NCBI RefSeq assembly: GCF_000179775.1
Contig: NZ_AEEB01000026.1
Coordinates: 1 to 64,000 of the forward strand
Source: Ahrensia sp. R2A130
GTDB lineage: Bacteria > Pseudomonadota > Alphaproteobacteria > Rhizobiales > Rhizobiaceae
Direction: 5' to 3'
DNA: 64,000 nt
The notes beneath the pieces were generated by a model, which searched no databases, was not told the origin of the DNA, and saw only the letters and a program-made list of their open reading frames with translations. Shown here in pieces: positions 12,072 through 19,972 of the stretch; the first letter of the stretch is position 1, and every line of letters starts with the position of its first letter. The position numbers and the translations under genes are program-made.

Positions 12072-13337
12072 ATGGCCGCCGACACTTTTGCTTCTGCAGG
12101 TGAAAACCTTCGCATCAACGGCGACCGGCTGTGGGAGAGTATCCATGCCATCGCTGAAATCGGCCCGGGAATCGCTGGTGGTTCGAACCGGCAAACGGTG
12201 ACGGACGAAGATGCCGAAGGGCGCGCACTGTTTCAAAAGTGGTGCGAGGATGCTGGCCTGACCATGGGCGTCGATCAGATGGGCACCATGTTCATGACAC
12301 GCCCCGGAACCGATCCAGATGCTCTGCCCGTCTATGTCGGCTCCCACCTCGACACCCAGCCCACCGGCGGACGTTACGACGGCGTGTTGGGCGTGTTGGC
12401 AGGGCTCGAAATTGCCCGCACGTTGAACGACCTCGACATCAAGACCAAGCACCCCATCGTCGTCACCAACTGGACGAACGAGGAAGGTACGCGCTTTGCA
12501 CCTGCCATGATGGCGTCCGGCGTGTTTGCCAAACAGTTCACGCAAGACTGGGCCTACGCGAAGGAAGACGCCGACGGGAAAACCTTCGGCGATGAGTTGG
12601 CCCGCATCGGCTGGAAGGGCGAAGAGGAAGTTGGCGCACGGCAGATGCACGCCTTTCTCGAACTCCACATCGAGCAAGGCCCGATCCTTGAAGCGGAAGG
12701 CGTCGATATTGGCGTCGTTACCCACGGTCAGGGGTTGCGCTGGATTGAATGCACCGTCATCGGCAAGGAAAGCCACACCGGCTCCACCCCCATGCCCATG
12801 CGGAAGAACGCCGGTCGTGGATTGGCGCAGATTACCGAGCTGGTCCACACTATCGCCATGGACAACGCCCCCAACGCCGTGGGCGCCATCGGCAAGATCG
12901 ACGTCCATCCCAACAGCCGCAACATCATTCCCGGCAAGGTGGTTTTTACCATCGACTTCCGCTCCCACGAGATCAACCGGCTGAACGCCATGGTCGCCCG
13001 CTTCGAAGATGAAGCACCAAACCTATGCGCCGCGCTAGACGTAGAACTAAGCCACGAAATCGTCGGCCAGTTCGACCCGCCGGAGTTCGACAAGAAACTC
13101 GTTCAAAGCATCCGCGAAGCCGCCGAACGCCTGGGCTACAGCCATAAAGACATCGTCTCCGGCGCAGGCCACGACGCCTGCTGGGTCAACAAAGTCGCGC
13201 CATCTGCGATGGTGATGTGCCCCTGCGTCGATGGATTGAGCCACAACGAGGCCGAAGAGATCAGCAAGGAATGGAGCACGGCAGGTGCGGAAGTGCTGTT
13301 TCACGCCGTGGTGGAAGCTGCGGAGATTGTAGGGTGA
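12072..13337 (+). CDS. Zn-dependent N-carbamoyl-amino-acid hydrolase / beta-ureidopropionase (M20 family)
   Basis: Cytoplasmic M20-type amidohydrolase of 421 residues that would remove the carbamoyl group from N-carbamoyl-beta-alanine or N-carbamoyl-amino acids, giving the free amino acid, CO2 and ammonia. Motifs: GSHLDTQPTGGRYDGVLGV (metal ligands His92 and Asp103), WTNEEGTRF (Glu137/Glu138), LHIEQGPILE, and near the C-terminus GAGHDACW and GLSHNE. ATG 12072 follows GGAGAG at 7 bases; a TTG five codons earlier is less likely. It completes the pathway begun by preTA and hydA. The next gene overlaps its stop by GTGA. Confidence 0.92.
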   Translation: MAADTFASAGENLRINGDRLWESIHAIAEIGPGIAGGSNRQTVTDEDAEGRALFQKWCEDAGLTMGVDQMGTMFMTRPGTDPDALPVYVGSHLDTQPTGGRYDGVLGVLAGLEIARTLNDLDIKTKHPIVVTNWTNEEGTRFAPAMMASGVFAKQFTQDWAYAKEDADGKTFGDELARIGWKGEEEVGARQMHAFLELHIEQGPILEAEGVDIGVVTHGQGLRWIECTVIGKESHTGSTPMPMRKNAGRGLAQITELVHTIAMDNAPNAVGAIGKIDVHPNSRNIIPGKVVFTIDFRSHEINRLNAMVARFEDEAPNLCAALDVELSHEIVGQFDPPEFDKKLVQSIREAAERLGYSHKDIVSGAGHDACWVNKVAPSAMVMCPCVDGLSHNEAEEISKEWSTAGAEVLFHAVVEAAEIVG

Positions 13338-13774
13338 AAATTTTTTTGATCGCGCTTACGTCTCTTCTGTCTTTCGGTTTCTTCAATACAACATTAGCGC
13401 AAGACAAAGAATTCAAATCTTTAGCAATTTTGATTGAGAAGGGTGCAGAACAAACTTACCCATTAGCCCGTTGCGCGGCTTTATATCTCTCGATGGCTCA
13501 ATGGGCGGGAGAAGAACGCCTAGGTAAGCAAAGCTATGCAAATACTCTCGCTGTTTCTCGAAACCTTCTCGATAGTTTGGCAAAAATCCGGTCTTCGAAA
13601 GGAGGAGGTTCTGAGGAAGAAACATTTGCGGCAGGCGCGCGTGAAATGGGCATAATTGCTCAAATTTATCTTGATAGATTTGAGCAAAATTATGCGCGGA
13701 CTGGCCAAGCATGGTCGTCGGATAAGGTTTGGAAAGAGGATCTAGATCTCTGCAAAATTCTAACCTCAAAATAG
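13334..13774 (+). CDS. Small secreted protein of unknown function in an AT-rich island
   Basis: A 146-residue protein starting at a GTG that overlaps the hydrolase stop (GTGA). Residues 1-22 form a classical signal peptide ending TTLAQ, so the product is probably periplasmic. The mature part looks helical, has two cysteines (in ARCAAL and DLCKIL) that could form a disulfide, and has no family I recognise. Base composition differs sharply from the neighbours: 13381-13440 is 18/60 G+C. This suggests acquired DNA inserted directly behind the hydrolase while keeping translational coupling. Function unknown. Confidence 0.6.
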   Translation: MKIFLIALTSLLSFGFFNTTLAQDKEFKSLAILIEKGAEQTYPLARCAALYLSMAQWAGEERLGKQSYANTLAVSRNLLDSLAKIRSSKGGGSEEETFAAGAREMGIIAQIYLDRFEQNYARTGQAWSSDKVWKEDLDLCKILTSK

Positions 13775-13785
13775 GGAGCAATATC

Positions 13786-14037
13786 GTGAGGGTGTTTCAG
13801 CAAATTTTGATTGGGATTATATTTGCGGCTTTTGCGATAAAAATTACATCATTCGCCAGCGCCCACACGCTCCCCGGCAAGCCAGCCGAACAGCCCTTGC
13901 CACCAGCCGTGAAAATGCTCCTGCCCGCTGGCATCTCCGACAAGAACGTTCGCATCGTCGATGGGTGCTATGTCTTCATCCGCAACGGCAAGGTCGTTTC
14001 CGTCGGAGCAGACCAGCGAAAACAAGTCTGTCAGTAG
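13786..14037 (+). CDS. Small secreted protein, compositionally mosaic
   Basis: An 83-residue protein from GTG 13786, preceded by the ribosome site AGGGAG. Residues 1-26 are a signal peptide ending FASA; the mature part is about 57 residues, proline-rich at its start, with two cysteines (DGCYVF and QVCQ). Base composition switches inside the gene: 13801-13860, coding for most of the signal peptide, is 21/60 G+C, while 13861-13920 is 40/60. The junction falls within a codon or two of the predicted cleavage site. No family recognised. Confidence 0.55.
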   Translation: MRVFQQILIGIIFAAFAIKITSFASAHTLPGKPAEQPLPPAVKMLLPAGISDKNVRIVDGCYVFIRNGKVVSVGADQRKQVCQ

Positions 14038-14040
14038 GGC

Positions 14041-14439
14041 TTACCCGCGCAAATAATCCTCGTCGGTCACCTTCTCCATCCAAGTCACCAACGAACCGTC
14101 CAGCTTTTCCGCAATGGCGATGTGGCTCATGAAGCTGGTGTCCGTCGCGCCGTGCCAGTGTTTTTCACCAGGCGAAAACCAGATCACGTCGCCGGGGCGC
14201 AGTTCCTGGCGTTCGCCGCCTTCCGTGCAGGCCCAACCGTGGCCTGCGGTGACGATGAGCGTTTGCCCCAGCGGATGGGTGTGCCACGCCGTGCGGGCGC
14301 CGGGTTCGAATGTGACGAGCGCCCCGCTCACCCTCGCAGGTTCCGGTGGATCGAACGGCATATCGCGGCGCACATTGCCGGTAAAATAGTCCGATGGCCC
14401 CGATGCGGTGGGGATCGATCCGTTGCGTTTGATATCCAT
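14041..14439 (-). CDS. Small cupin protein, hydroxynitrile-lyase-like
   Basis: A single-domain cupin of 132 residues on the strand opposite to its neighbours. Metal-site residues are His53, His55, Gln59 (AWHTHPLGQ) and His94 (GEKHWHG), identical in spacing to the Mn-binding cupin (R)-hydroxynitrile lyase of Granulicella; Ala40 and Val42 also match, whereas the position of Gln110 is Ala here. Most such proteins are of unknown physiological role and are often annotated as carboxymuconolactone-decarboxylase-like cupins, so activity is not assigned. The start is chosen at MDIKRN because GGGAG lies 9 bases before it. It separates the small AT-rich genes from hydA. Confidence 0.75.
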   Translation of the reverse strand: MDIKRNGSIPTASGPSDYFTGNVRRDMPFDPPEPARVSGALVTFEPGARTAWHTHPLGQTLIVTAGHGWACTEGGERQELRPGDVIWFSPGEKHWHGATDTSFMSHIAIAEKLDGSLVTWMEKVTDEDYLRG

Positions 14440-14591
14440 GTCATGCGTCTCCCGAAAAACGTTCAACGCAACGCTAGCACGGCGCGCCGGTGCCGCCAGC
14501 GGAAAGGTTCATCGATAATCCGTTCGAGGGTCTGGTCACGCCCGCCGTTTCATCGTTAGCTTTGCAAAACGAAGCAGATTTGGAGCGCACC

Positions 14592-16049
14592 ATGGCCACC
14601 ACCACGATCAAGAACGGCACCATCGTCACCGCCGACCTGACCTACAAGGCCGATGTGCAGATCGAAGGCGGCACCATCACCGCCATTGGCCCGAACTTGT
14701 CCGGCGGCACAGAATTGGACGCGACGGGCTGCTTCGTCATGCCCGGCGGCATCGACCCCCATGTGCATTTGGAAATGCCGTTCATGGGCACGTATTCAAC
14801 AGATGATTTCGAGAGCGGCACCCGCGCTGCGCTCGCTGGTGGCACGACCATGGTCGTGGACTTCTGCCTGCCATCGCCCGGTCAGTCGCTGCTGGAAGCT
14901 ATCCAGATGTGGGACAACAAATCGACCCGCGCCAACTGCGACTACTCCTTCCACATGGCGATCACCTGGTGGGGTGAGCAGGTTTTCGACGAGATGAAAA
15001 CCGTCGTGCAGGAGCGTGGCATCAACACGTTCAAGCATTTCCTCGCCTATAAAGGCGCGTTGATGGTGAACGACGACGAGCTATACGCCTCGTTCCAGCG
15101 CTGCGCGGAACTGGGCGCGACGCCCATGGTTCATGCCGAGAACGGCGACGTGGTGGCCGAATTGTCCGCCCGTTTGCTGGCCGAGGGCAACACCGGCCCC
15201 GAAGCCCACGCCTACAGTCGCCCGCCGCAAGTGGAAGGCGAAGCCACCAACCGCGCAATCATGATCGCCGATATGGCAGGCGCGCCGCTCTACGTGGTGC
15301 ACACGAGTTGCGAAGACAGCCACGAAGCCATCCGCCGTGCACGCCAACAGGGCAAGCGCGTGTGGGGCGAGCCGCTGATCCAACATCTCACGCTGGATGA
15401 AAGCGAGTATTTCAATCAGGATTGGGACCATGCCGCCCGCCGCGTGATGAGCCCGCCTTTCCGCAACAAGCAGCATCAGGATTCGCTCTGGGCAGGCCTG
15501 CAAGCGGGTTCGCTGTCCGTGGTCGCCACCGACCACTGCGCCTTCACCACAGAACAAAAACGCTCCGGCGTCGGCGACTTCACCAAAATTCCCAACGGCA
15601 CCGGCGGCCTAGAAGACCGCATGCCCATGCTGTGGACCCACGGCGTAGAAACCGGTCGCCTGACGCCCAACGAATTCGTTGCCGTCACCAGCACCAACAT
15701 CGCCAAGATTTTGAACATGTACCCGAAGAAGGGCGCAGTGCTCGTGGGCGCAGACGCTGACCTCGTGGTGTGGGACCCGGCGAAGGAAAAGACCATCACC
15801 GCCGACAGCCAGCAAAGCGCGATCGATTACAACGTCTTCGAAGGCAAAAAAGTCAAAGGCCTGCCCCGCTACACGCTGACGAGAGGCGTGGTCGCCGTGA
15901 ACGATGGCGCCGTGGAAACCAAAGAAGGCCACGGCAAATTTGTAAAACGCGAACCGAACGGCACGGTGAACAAAGCGCTGAGTTCATGGAAAGCACTGAG
16001 CAACCCGCAGCCGGTGGTGCGAACGGGCATTCCGGCAAGTGGAGTGTAA
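14592..16049 (+). CDS. hydA: Dihydropyrimidinase / D-hydantoinase
   Basis: Cyclic amidohydrolase opening the dihydrouracil or dihydrothymine ring (or hydantoins) to the N-carbamoyl acid. The 485-residue protein has the full binuclear metal site: DPHVH (His57, His59), carboxylated lysine in LAYKGAL (Lys154), VHAENGD (His181), VVHTSCE (His237) and ATDHCAF (Asp314). The ATG at 14592 sits behind TGGAGC; upstream in-frame sequence does not resemble the family. It acts between PreTA and the M20 hydrolase. An AT-rich gene begins immediately behind it. Confidence 0.95.
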   Translation: MATTTIKNGTIVTADLTYKADVQIEGGTITAIGPNLSGGTELDATGCFVMPGGIDPHVHLEMPFMGTYSTDDFESGTRAALAGGTTMVVDFCLPSPGQSLLEAIQMWDNKSTRANCDYSFHMAITWWGEQVFDEMKTVVQERGINTFKHFLAYKGALMVNDDELYASFQRCAELGATPMVHAENGDVVAELSARLLAEGNTGPEAHAYSRPPQVEGEATNRAIMIADMAGAPLYVVHTSCEDSHEAIRRARQQGKRVWGEPLIQHLTLDESEYFNQDWDHAARRVMSPPFRNKQHQDSLWAGLQAGSLSVVATDHCAFTTEQKRSGVGDFTKIPNGTGGLEDRMPMLWTHGVETGRLTPNEFVAVTSTNIAKILNMYPKKGAVLVGADADLVVWDPAKEKTITADSQQSAIDYNVFEGKKVKGLPRYTLTRGVVAVNDGAVETKEGHGKFVKREPNGTVNKALSSWKALSNPQPVVRTGIPASGV

Positions 16050-16057
16050 TATCGAAC

Positions 16058-16966
16058 TTGCTTAAAAAATTCATCTTCAAAGAACCAGTTGGTTTTCTAG
16101 CGTTGACCATAAGTCTCTTGGGAACCATCATTCCTGCGGCAAATCATTGGATCGACCAAAAATTCTACTTTGCGAATAACTTCAATGTCTCATGCCCTTC
16201 TATTGGAACAAAGCCTGACACTTATGAGAACGGATATTTAGTATATAACACTCCGTGTATTTTTTCGAATAATGATGAGATTTCACATTCGATCGTTGGA
16301 GTTAAATCTGTTTTATTTCAAAGTGATAGATTAGAGTATCCAATTGGTCCCGAATTTACAACGGATGCCGTTCTACCCAAATATGTTCGGCCATCAGAGT
16401 CGCTTCCGATAACAATTCGGTTTCGAATTCCACTGCTGGAGCCATTCAAAAATTATCGAGAAAATCGCGAAAAATGCGGGACTGCGGCTGACATATCAAC
16501 GGACAAGCCAGAAGCACTAGCTTTCTGCGAACTGGGGAGCGGTGCGGATAGCGCAGTTGTTAGAGTATGGGATCCGAGGAGGTATTTTTACAAAAACGGT
16601 GTTGGATACCGATTTGGCACTGCAAACAGAACTGGTGCAATTTTCTCACTGGGAGTAGGCACGAATATTCATTACACACCAAACGTAACAAAATATGGAA
16701 TGGGATTTGGACCGAATGACAGCGATCGTTCAATAATAGATGATTTTGGAGAGGATTATTATACTAGCAAGAAGTTATTTTATCCCAATAGATCAAGTTC
16801 ATTGACAAAATTTCAGCGGACTGTAATCGGATATATTTTTCTTCTCGTATATTCTTTAATAATCATTTTTCTTACGCGGTTTATTTGGATTTTTTTGAAA
16901 GATATATTCCGCAAATTTTTCCGCAAAAGACAAGAAGAAGTTCAATTGGATCTTTTTGATAGATGA
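16058..16966 (+). CDS. Two-TM protein of unknown function in an AT-rich island
   Basis: About 302 residues if started at the TTG 13 bases after GGAG; no ATG lies near, so the start is uncertain (the frame is open further upstream but overlaps hydA). A hydrophobic segment near the N-terminus (about 10-28) and another near the C-terminus (about 264-288) flank a roughly 230-residue, probably extracytoplasmic, domain containing four or more cysteines (in VSCPSIG, NTPCIFS, REKCGTA and AFCELGS). The C-terminal tail is lysine/arginine-rich. Composition is very AT-rich (16261-16320 and 16801-16860 are each 17/60 G+C), unlike the flanking operon. I recognise no family. Confidence 0.6.
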   Translation: MLKKFIFKEPVGFLALTISLLGTIIPAANHWIDQKFYFANNFNVSCPSIGTKPDTYENGYLVYNTPCIFSNNDEISHSIVGVKSVLFQSDRLEYPIGPEFTTDAVLPKYVRPSESLPITIRFRIPLLEPFKNYRENREKCGTAADISTDKPEALAFCELGSGADSAVVRVWDPRRYFYKNGVGYRFGTANRTGAIFSLGVGTNIHYTPNVTKYGMGFGPNDSDRSIIDDFGEDYYTSKKLFYPNRSSSLTKFQRTVIGYIFLLVYSLIIIFLTRFIWIFLKDIFRKFFRKRQEEVQLDLFDR

Positions 16967-16973
16967 AAATTAG

Positions 16974-17744
16974 ATGACCGTTGTCTCAGCCCAAAACCTC
17001 TCCCTCACCTTCCAAACCGCAGACGCACCCGTTCATGCGTTGAAGGATGTTTCGCTTGATATCGAGGCGGGTGAGTTCGTTTCTTTCATCGGGCCATCCG
17101 GCTGCGGGAAGACGACGTTTTTGCGGGTTATCGCTGATCTGGAACAGCCGACGGGTGGCGAAATTCTCGTCAACGGCATGTCGCCTGCCGAGGCGCGCAA
17201 GGCGCGCAGTTATGGCTATGTGTTTCAGGCGGCGTCGTTACAGCCTTGGCGGACCATCGAGAAGAACATCGCGCTTCCGCTCGAAATCATGGGACTGGAT
17301 AAAGCGGATCGCCAAAAGAGAATAGAAAGAGTGCTGGATCTCGTGGAGCTTTCCGGCTTTGCCAAGAAATACCCGTGGCAGCTTTCCGGCGGTATGCAGC
17401 AGCGCGCATCTATCGCCCGCGCGTTGGCCTTCGATGCCGACCTGTTGCTGATGGACGAACCCTTCGGCGCGCTGGACGAGATCGTGCGCGACACGCTCAA
17501 CGAAGCGCTGCTCGACCTGTGGGCGCGCACCAACAAGACCATCTGCTTCGTCACCCATTCCATTCCCGAAGCCGTTTATCTGTCCACCAAGATCGTCGTC
17601 ATGTCGCCGCGCCCGGGCCGCATCCACGAGGTGATCGAAAGCACCCTGCCGAAGGAACGCCCGCTGGACATACGCGAGAGCGCCGAGTTCCTGAAAATCG
17701 CAGCGCGGGTGCGGGAAGGTTTACGCGCGGGGCATGAGGCTTGA
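16974..17744 (+). CDS. ABC importer ATPase (SsuB/TauB/ThiZ type)
   Basis: Cytoplasmic ATPase of 256 residues energising the importer encoded by the next genes. Walker A is GPSGCGKTT, the signature is LSGGMQQRAS and Walker B is LLMDEPFGALDE. It lies 7 bases after the AT-rich gene and lacks a clear ribosome site, as expected if the inserted gene displaced its original leader. It overlaps the GNAT gene by ATGA. With two permeases and a Thi5/NMT1-like binding protein it forms a complete importer; the setting with preTA and hydA points to a pyrimidine, hydantoin or related substrate. Confidence 0.93.
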   Translation: MTVVSAQNLSLTFQTADAPVHALKDVSLDIEAGEFVSFIGPSGCGKTTFLRVIADLEQPTGGEILVNGMSPAEARKARSYGYVFQAASLQPWRTIEKNIALPLEIMGLDKADRQKRIERVLDLVELSGFAKKYPWQLSGGMQQRASIARALAFDADLLLMDEPFGALDEIVRDTLNEALLDLWARTNKTICFVTHSIPEAVYLSTKIVVMSPRPGRIHEVIESTLPKERPLDIRESAEFLKIAARVREGLRAGHEA

Positions 17745-18196
17745 TGAAAAGGGCCACCATCCGAAACGCCACGCCTGATGATATGTTGTCCTGCGCCGAC
17801 ATCATCAACGATTGGATCGACGCGACTGAATGGATGAAACGGGGCCCGAGTCGGGAGACGGTAGAGAGCGGCTTTACGCACGCTATGCTCGACCACCGCA
17901 CATTGTTCGTCGCGCAACGCGGTGATGGTATTGTCGGCTATATTTTGCTCGAAACATCGCAAAATTACATTCACGGATTCTATGTTGCACCCACGGAGCG
18001 CAGGCGCGGAACCGGCAGAGCGCTTTTGAAAAAGGCCAAGGCAGGCCACCCTTTTCTGACGCTCTTCGTATCGCACGAGAACACCGACGCTGTTCGTTTT
18101 TATAGCCGCGAAGGGTTCCGTGAAATTTCAAATGCCGATGATATCCACGAAGATTACCGGCCGGATATCTTCATGCGCTGGGACAAGGCTGCATGA
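17741..18196 (+). CDS. GNAT-family N-acetyltransferase
   Basis: A 151-residue GNAT-fold acetyltransferase with the acetyl-CoA pyrophosphate loop RRRGTGR after the strand IHGFYVAP, and a typical C-terminal NTDAVRFYSREGF. It is translationally coupled on both sides (ATGA overlap with the ABC ATPase upstream and with the permease downstream), so it is made together with the transporter. The acceptor substrate is unknown; a role in modifying the imported compound or a pathway amine such as beta-alanine is possible but unsupported. Confidence 0.85.
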   Translation: MMKRATIRNATPDDMLSCADIINDWIDATEWMKRGPSRETVESGFTHAMLDHRTLFVAQRGDGIVGYILLETSQNYIHGFYVAPTERRRGTGRALLKKAKAGHPFLTLFVSHENTDAVRFYSREGFREISNADDIHEDYRPDIFMRWDKAA

Positions 18197-19089
18197 CATT
18201 GCGCAGCGAAAAGACCGTTCCTGTTCTCACGCTCGTCGCTGGCTTGATGGTGATCTGGTACATCGCGACCGTCTTTCTCAACGCGCCTTTTCTGCGCGAT
18301 CAGGCGGAACGGGCTGGAACGCCACCGCCGTCATTCTCTGAACTCATTCCACTGACCATGGCGCAGGAGCGGCCCGTTCTACCCGCGCCGCATCAGGTTG
18401 CTGCGGAGATTTGGAAGACTACCGGTGCGATGGTGCTGAAGGGTCGGCCGTTTTCCAAACGTTCTTTGATTTATCATGCGTGGATCACCCTATCGGCCAC
18501 ACTGCTGGGCTTCCTGATTGGCACGGCGCTGGGCGTCGCGCTGGCGGTTGGCATCGTTCACAATCGGGCGATGGATAAATCGGTCATGCCGTGGGTGATC
18601 ACCTCGCAGACGATACCGATCCTTGCCATCGCGCCGATGATTATCGTCGTGTTGAATGCCGCAGGCATTTCCGGCCTGCTGCCCAAGGCGTTGATCTCGA
18701 CATACCTGTCGTTCTTCCCCGTGGTGGTTGGCATGGTAGCCGGTCTTCGCGCGCCGGAACGGGCAGATCTCGACCTGATGCACACGTATTCGGCCAGCCG
18801 CGCGCAGACCTTCTGGAAGCTGCGCCTGCCTGCATCGCTGCCTTATCTTTTCACCTCGCTGAAAATCGCCATGGCGATTTCGCTCGTGGGTGCCATCGTG
18901 GGCGAAATGCCGACGGGCGCGGTGGCTGGCCTCGGTGCGCGGCTGTTGGCCGGTTCCTATTACGGGCAGACTATCCAGATTTGGTCTGCGCTCATCGTCG
19001 CTGCAGCGCTCGCGGCCACTCTGGTGGCGCTGGTGGGCGTCGGCCATCGCATGGTGTTGGCGCGCATGGGTATGAAGGAGGCAGCATGA
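18193..19089 (+). CDS. ABC importer permease 1
   Basis: Inner-membrane BPD_transp_1 permease of 298 residues with about six membrane segments. The first segment is followed by a polar periplasmic loop of about 60 residues. The coupling helix region contains LRAPERADLDLMHTYSA, corresponding to the EAA motif that docks the ATPase. It starts at an ATGA overlap with the GNAT gene and ends overlapping permease 2 by four bases. Belongs to the SsuC/TauC/ThiX group. Confidence 0.9.
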   Translation: MTLRSEKTVPVLTLVAGLMVIWYIATVFLNAPFLRDQAERAGTPPPSFSELIPLTMAQERPVLPAPHQVAAEIWKTTGAMVLKGRPFSKRSLIYHAWITLSATLLGFLIGTALGVALAVGIVHNRAMDKSVMPWVITSQTIPILAIAPMIIVVLNAAGISGLLPKALISTYLSFFPVVVGMVAGLRAPERADLDLMHTYSASRAQTFWKLRLPASLPYLFTSLKIAMAISLVGAIVGEMPTGAVAGLGARLLAGSYYGQTIQIWSALIVAAALAATLVALVGVGHRMVLARMGMKEAA

Positions 19090-19961
19090 CCATCGCTGGC
19101 TTCTCGATCCTCGTATGGATGGCATTCGCCTTTTGGATTTTCGCGTGGTGGCTGAACCAGCGGCTGGTCGCCATCGATACCGGTCACAACATGGCGTTGA
19201 CGCGCGCCATCGGTCTGGCCGTTCCGCTCATCTTCGGCGCAACGCTGTTTGTCATCTGGGAATTGCTGGTGCGCGGGTTGAACGTACCCACCGTGTTGCT
19301 GCCACCGCCGAGCATGATTTGGGAACGCGCGATCAATTCCGGTCCGACCCTATGGGCGGATTTCCAGCAGACATTCAAGGCGGTGTTTGCCGGCTATATT
19401 CTGGGCTGCGGTTCCGGTTTTCTCGTGGCACTTGCGGTGGACCGTTCGCCGTTTCTAAAAAACGGTCTGATGCCACTCGGCAATTTTGTTGCCGCGCTCC
19501 CAGTCGTTGGTGTCGCGCCCATCATGGTCATGTGGTTCGGCTTCGACTGGCAGTCGAAAGCGGCAGTAGTGGTATTGATGACGTTCTTCCCCATGCTGGT
19601 GAACACGGTGCAGGGATTGGCGGCATCCGACAGCATGGCCCGCGACCTGATGAAAACCTACGCATCCAGCTGGTGGCAAACTCTATTGAAATTGCGCTTG
19701 CCAGCAGCGGCACCTTTCATCTTCAATGCTCTCAAGATCAATTCCACCTTGGCGCTGATCGGCGCGATCGTGGCAGAGTTCTTCGGCACACCCATCGTCG
19801 GCATGGGCTTCCGCATATCGACGGAAGTCGGGCGGATGAACATCGACATGGTGTGGGCGGAAATCGCGGTGGCAGCCCTTGCAGGCTCCGCCTTTTACGG
19901 CACGGTAGTGCTCATCGAGCGCGCTGTGACCTTCTGGCATCCCGCCGTCCGGCGGCAATAA
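19086..19961 (+). CDS. ABC importer permease 2
   Basis: Second BPD_transp_1 permease, 291 residues, starting with the ATGA overlap at the end of permease 1. Hydrophobic helices are visible at the N-terminus (about 5-25 and 38-58) and through the conserved core, with the EAA-like segment ASDSMARDLMKTYASS. Two different permeases rather than one used as a homodimer is the arrangement seen in riboflavin/pyrimidine-type (RibXY) and some taurine-type importers. Eleven bases separate it from the binding-protein gene. Confidence 0.9.
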   Translation: MTIAGFSILVWMAFAFWIFAWWLNQRLVAIDTGHNMALTRAIGLAVPLIFGATLFVIWELLVRGLNVPTVLLPPPSMIWERAINSGPTLWADFQQTFKAVFAGYILGCGSGFLVALAVDRSPFLKNGLMPLGNFVAALPVVGVAPIMVMWFGFDWQSKAAVVVLMTFFPMLVNTVQGLAASDSMARDLMKTYASSWWQTLLKLRLPAAAPFIFNALKINSTLALIGAIVAEFFGTPIVGMGFRISTEVGRMNIDMVWAEIAVAALAGSAFYGTVVLIERAVTFWHPAVRRQ

Positions 19962-19972
19962 GGAGAAGACGC

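Noticed and set aside
13334-16970. The AT-rich islands as prophage or insertion-sequence remnants
   Set aside because: I see no transposase, integrase, terminal inverted repeats or target-site duplications at their borders; only composition and unknown secreted or membrane proteins.
16966-16974. A TPP or other riboswitch before the THI5-like ABC importer
   Set aside because: Only 7 bases separate the genes, and no THI-box-like sequence is seen in front of hydA or the ABC genes either.
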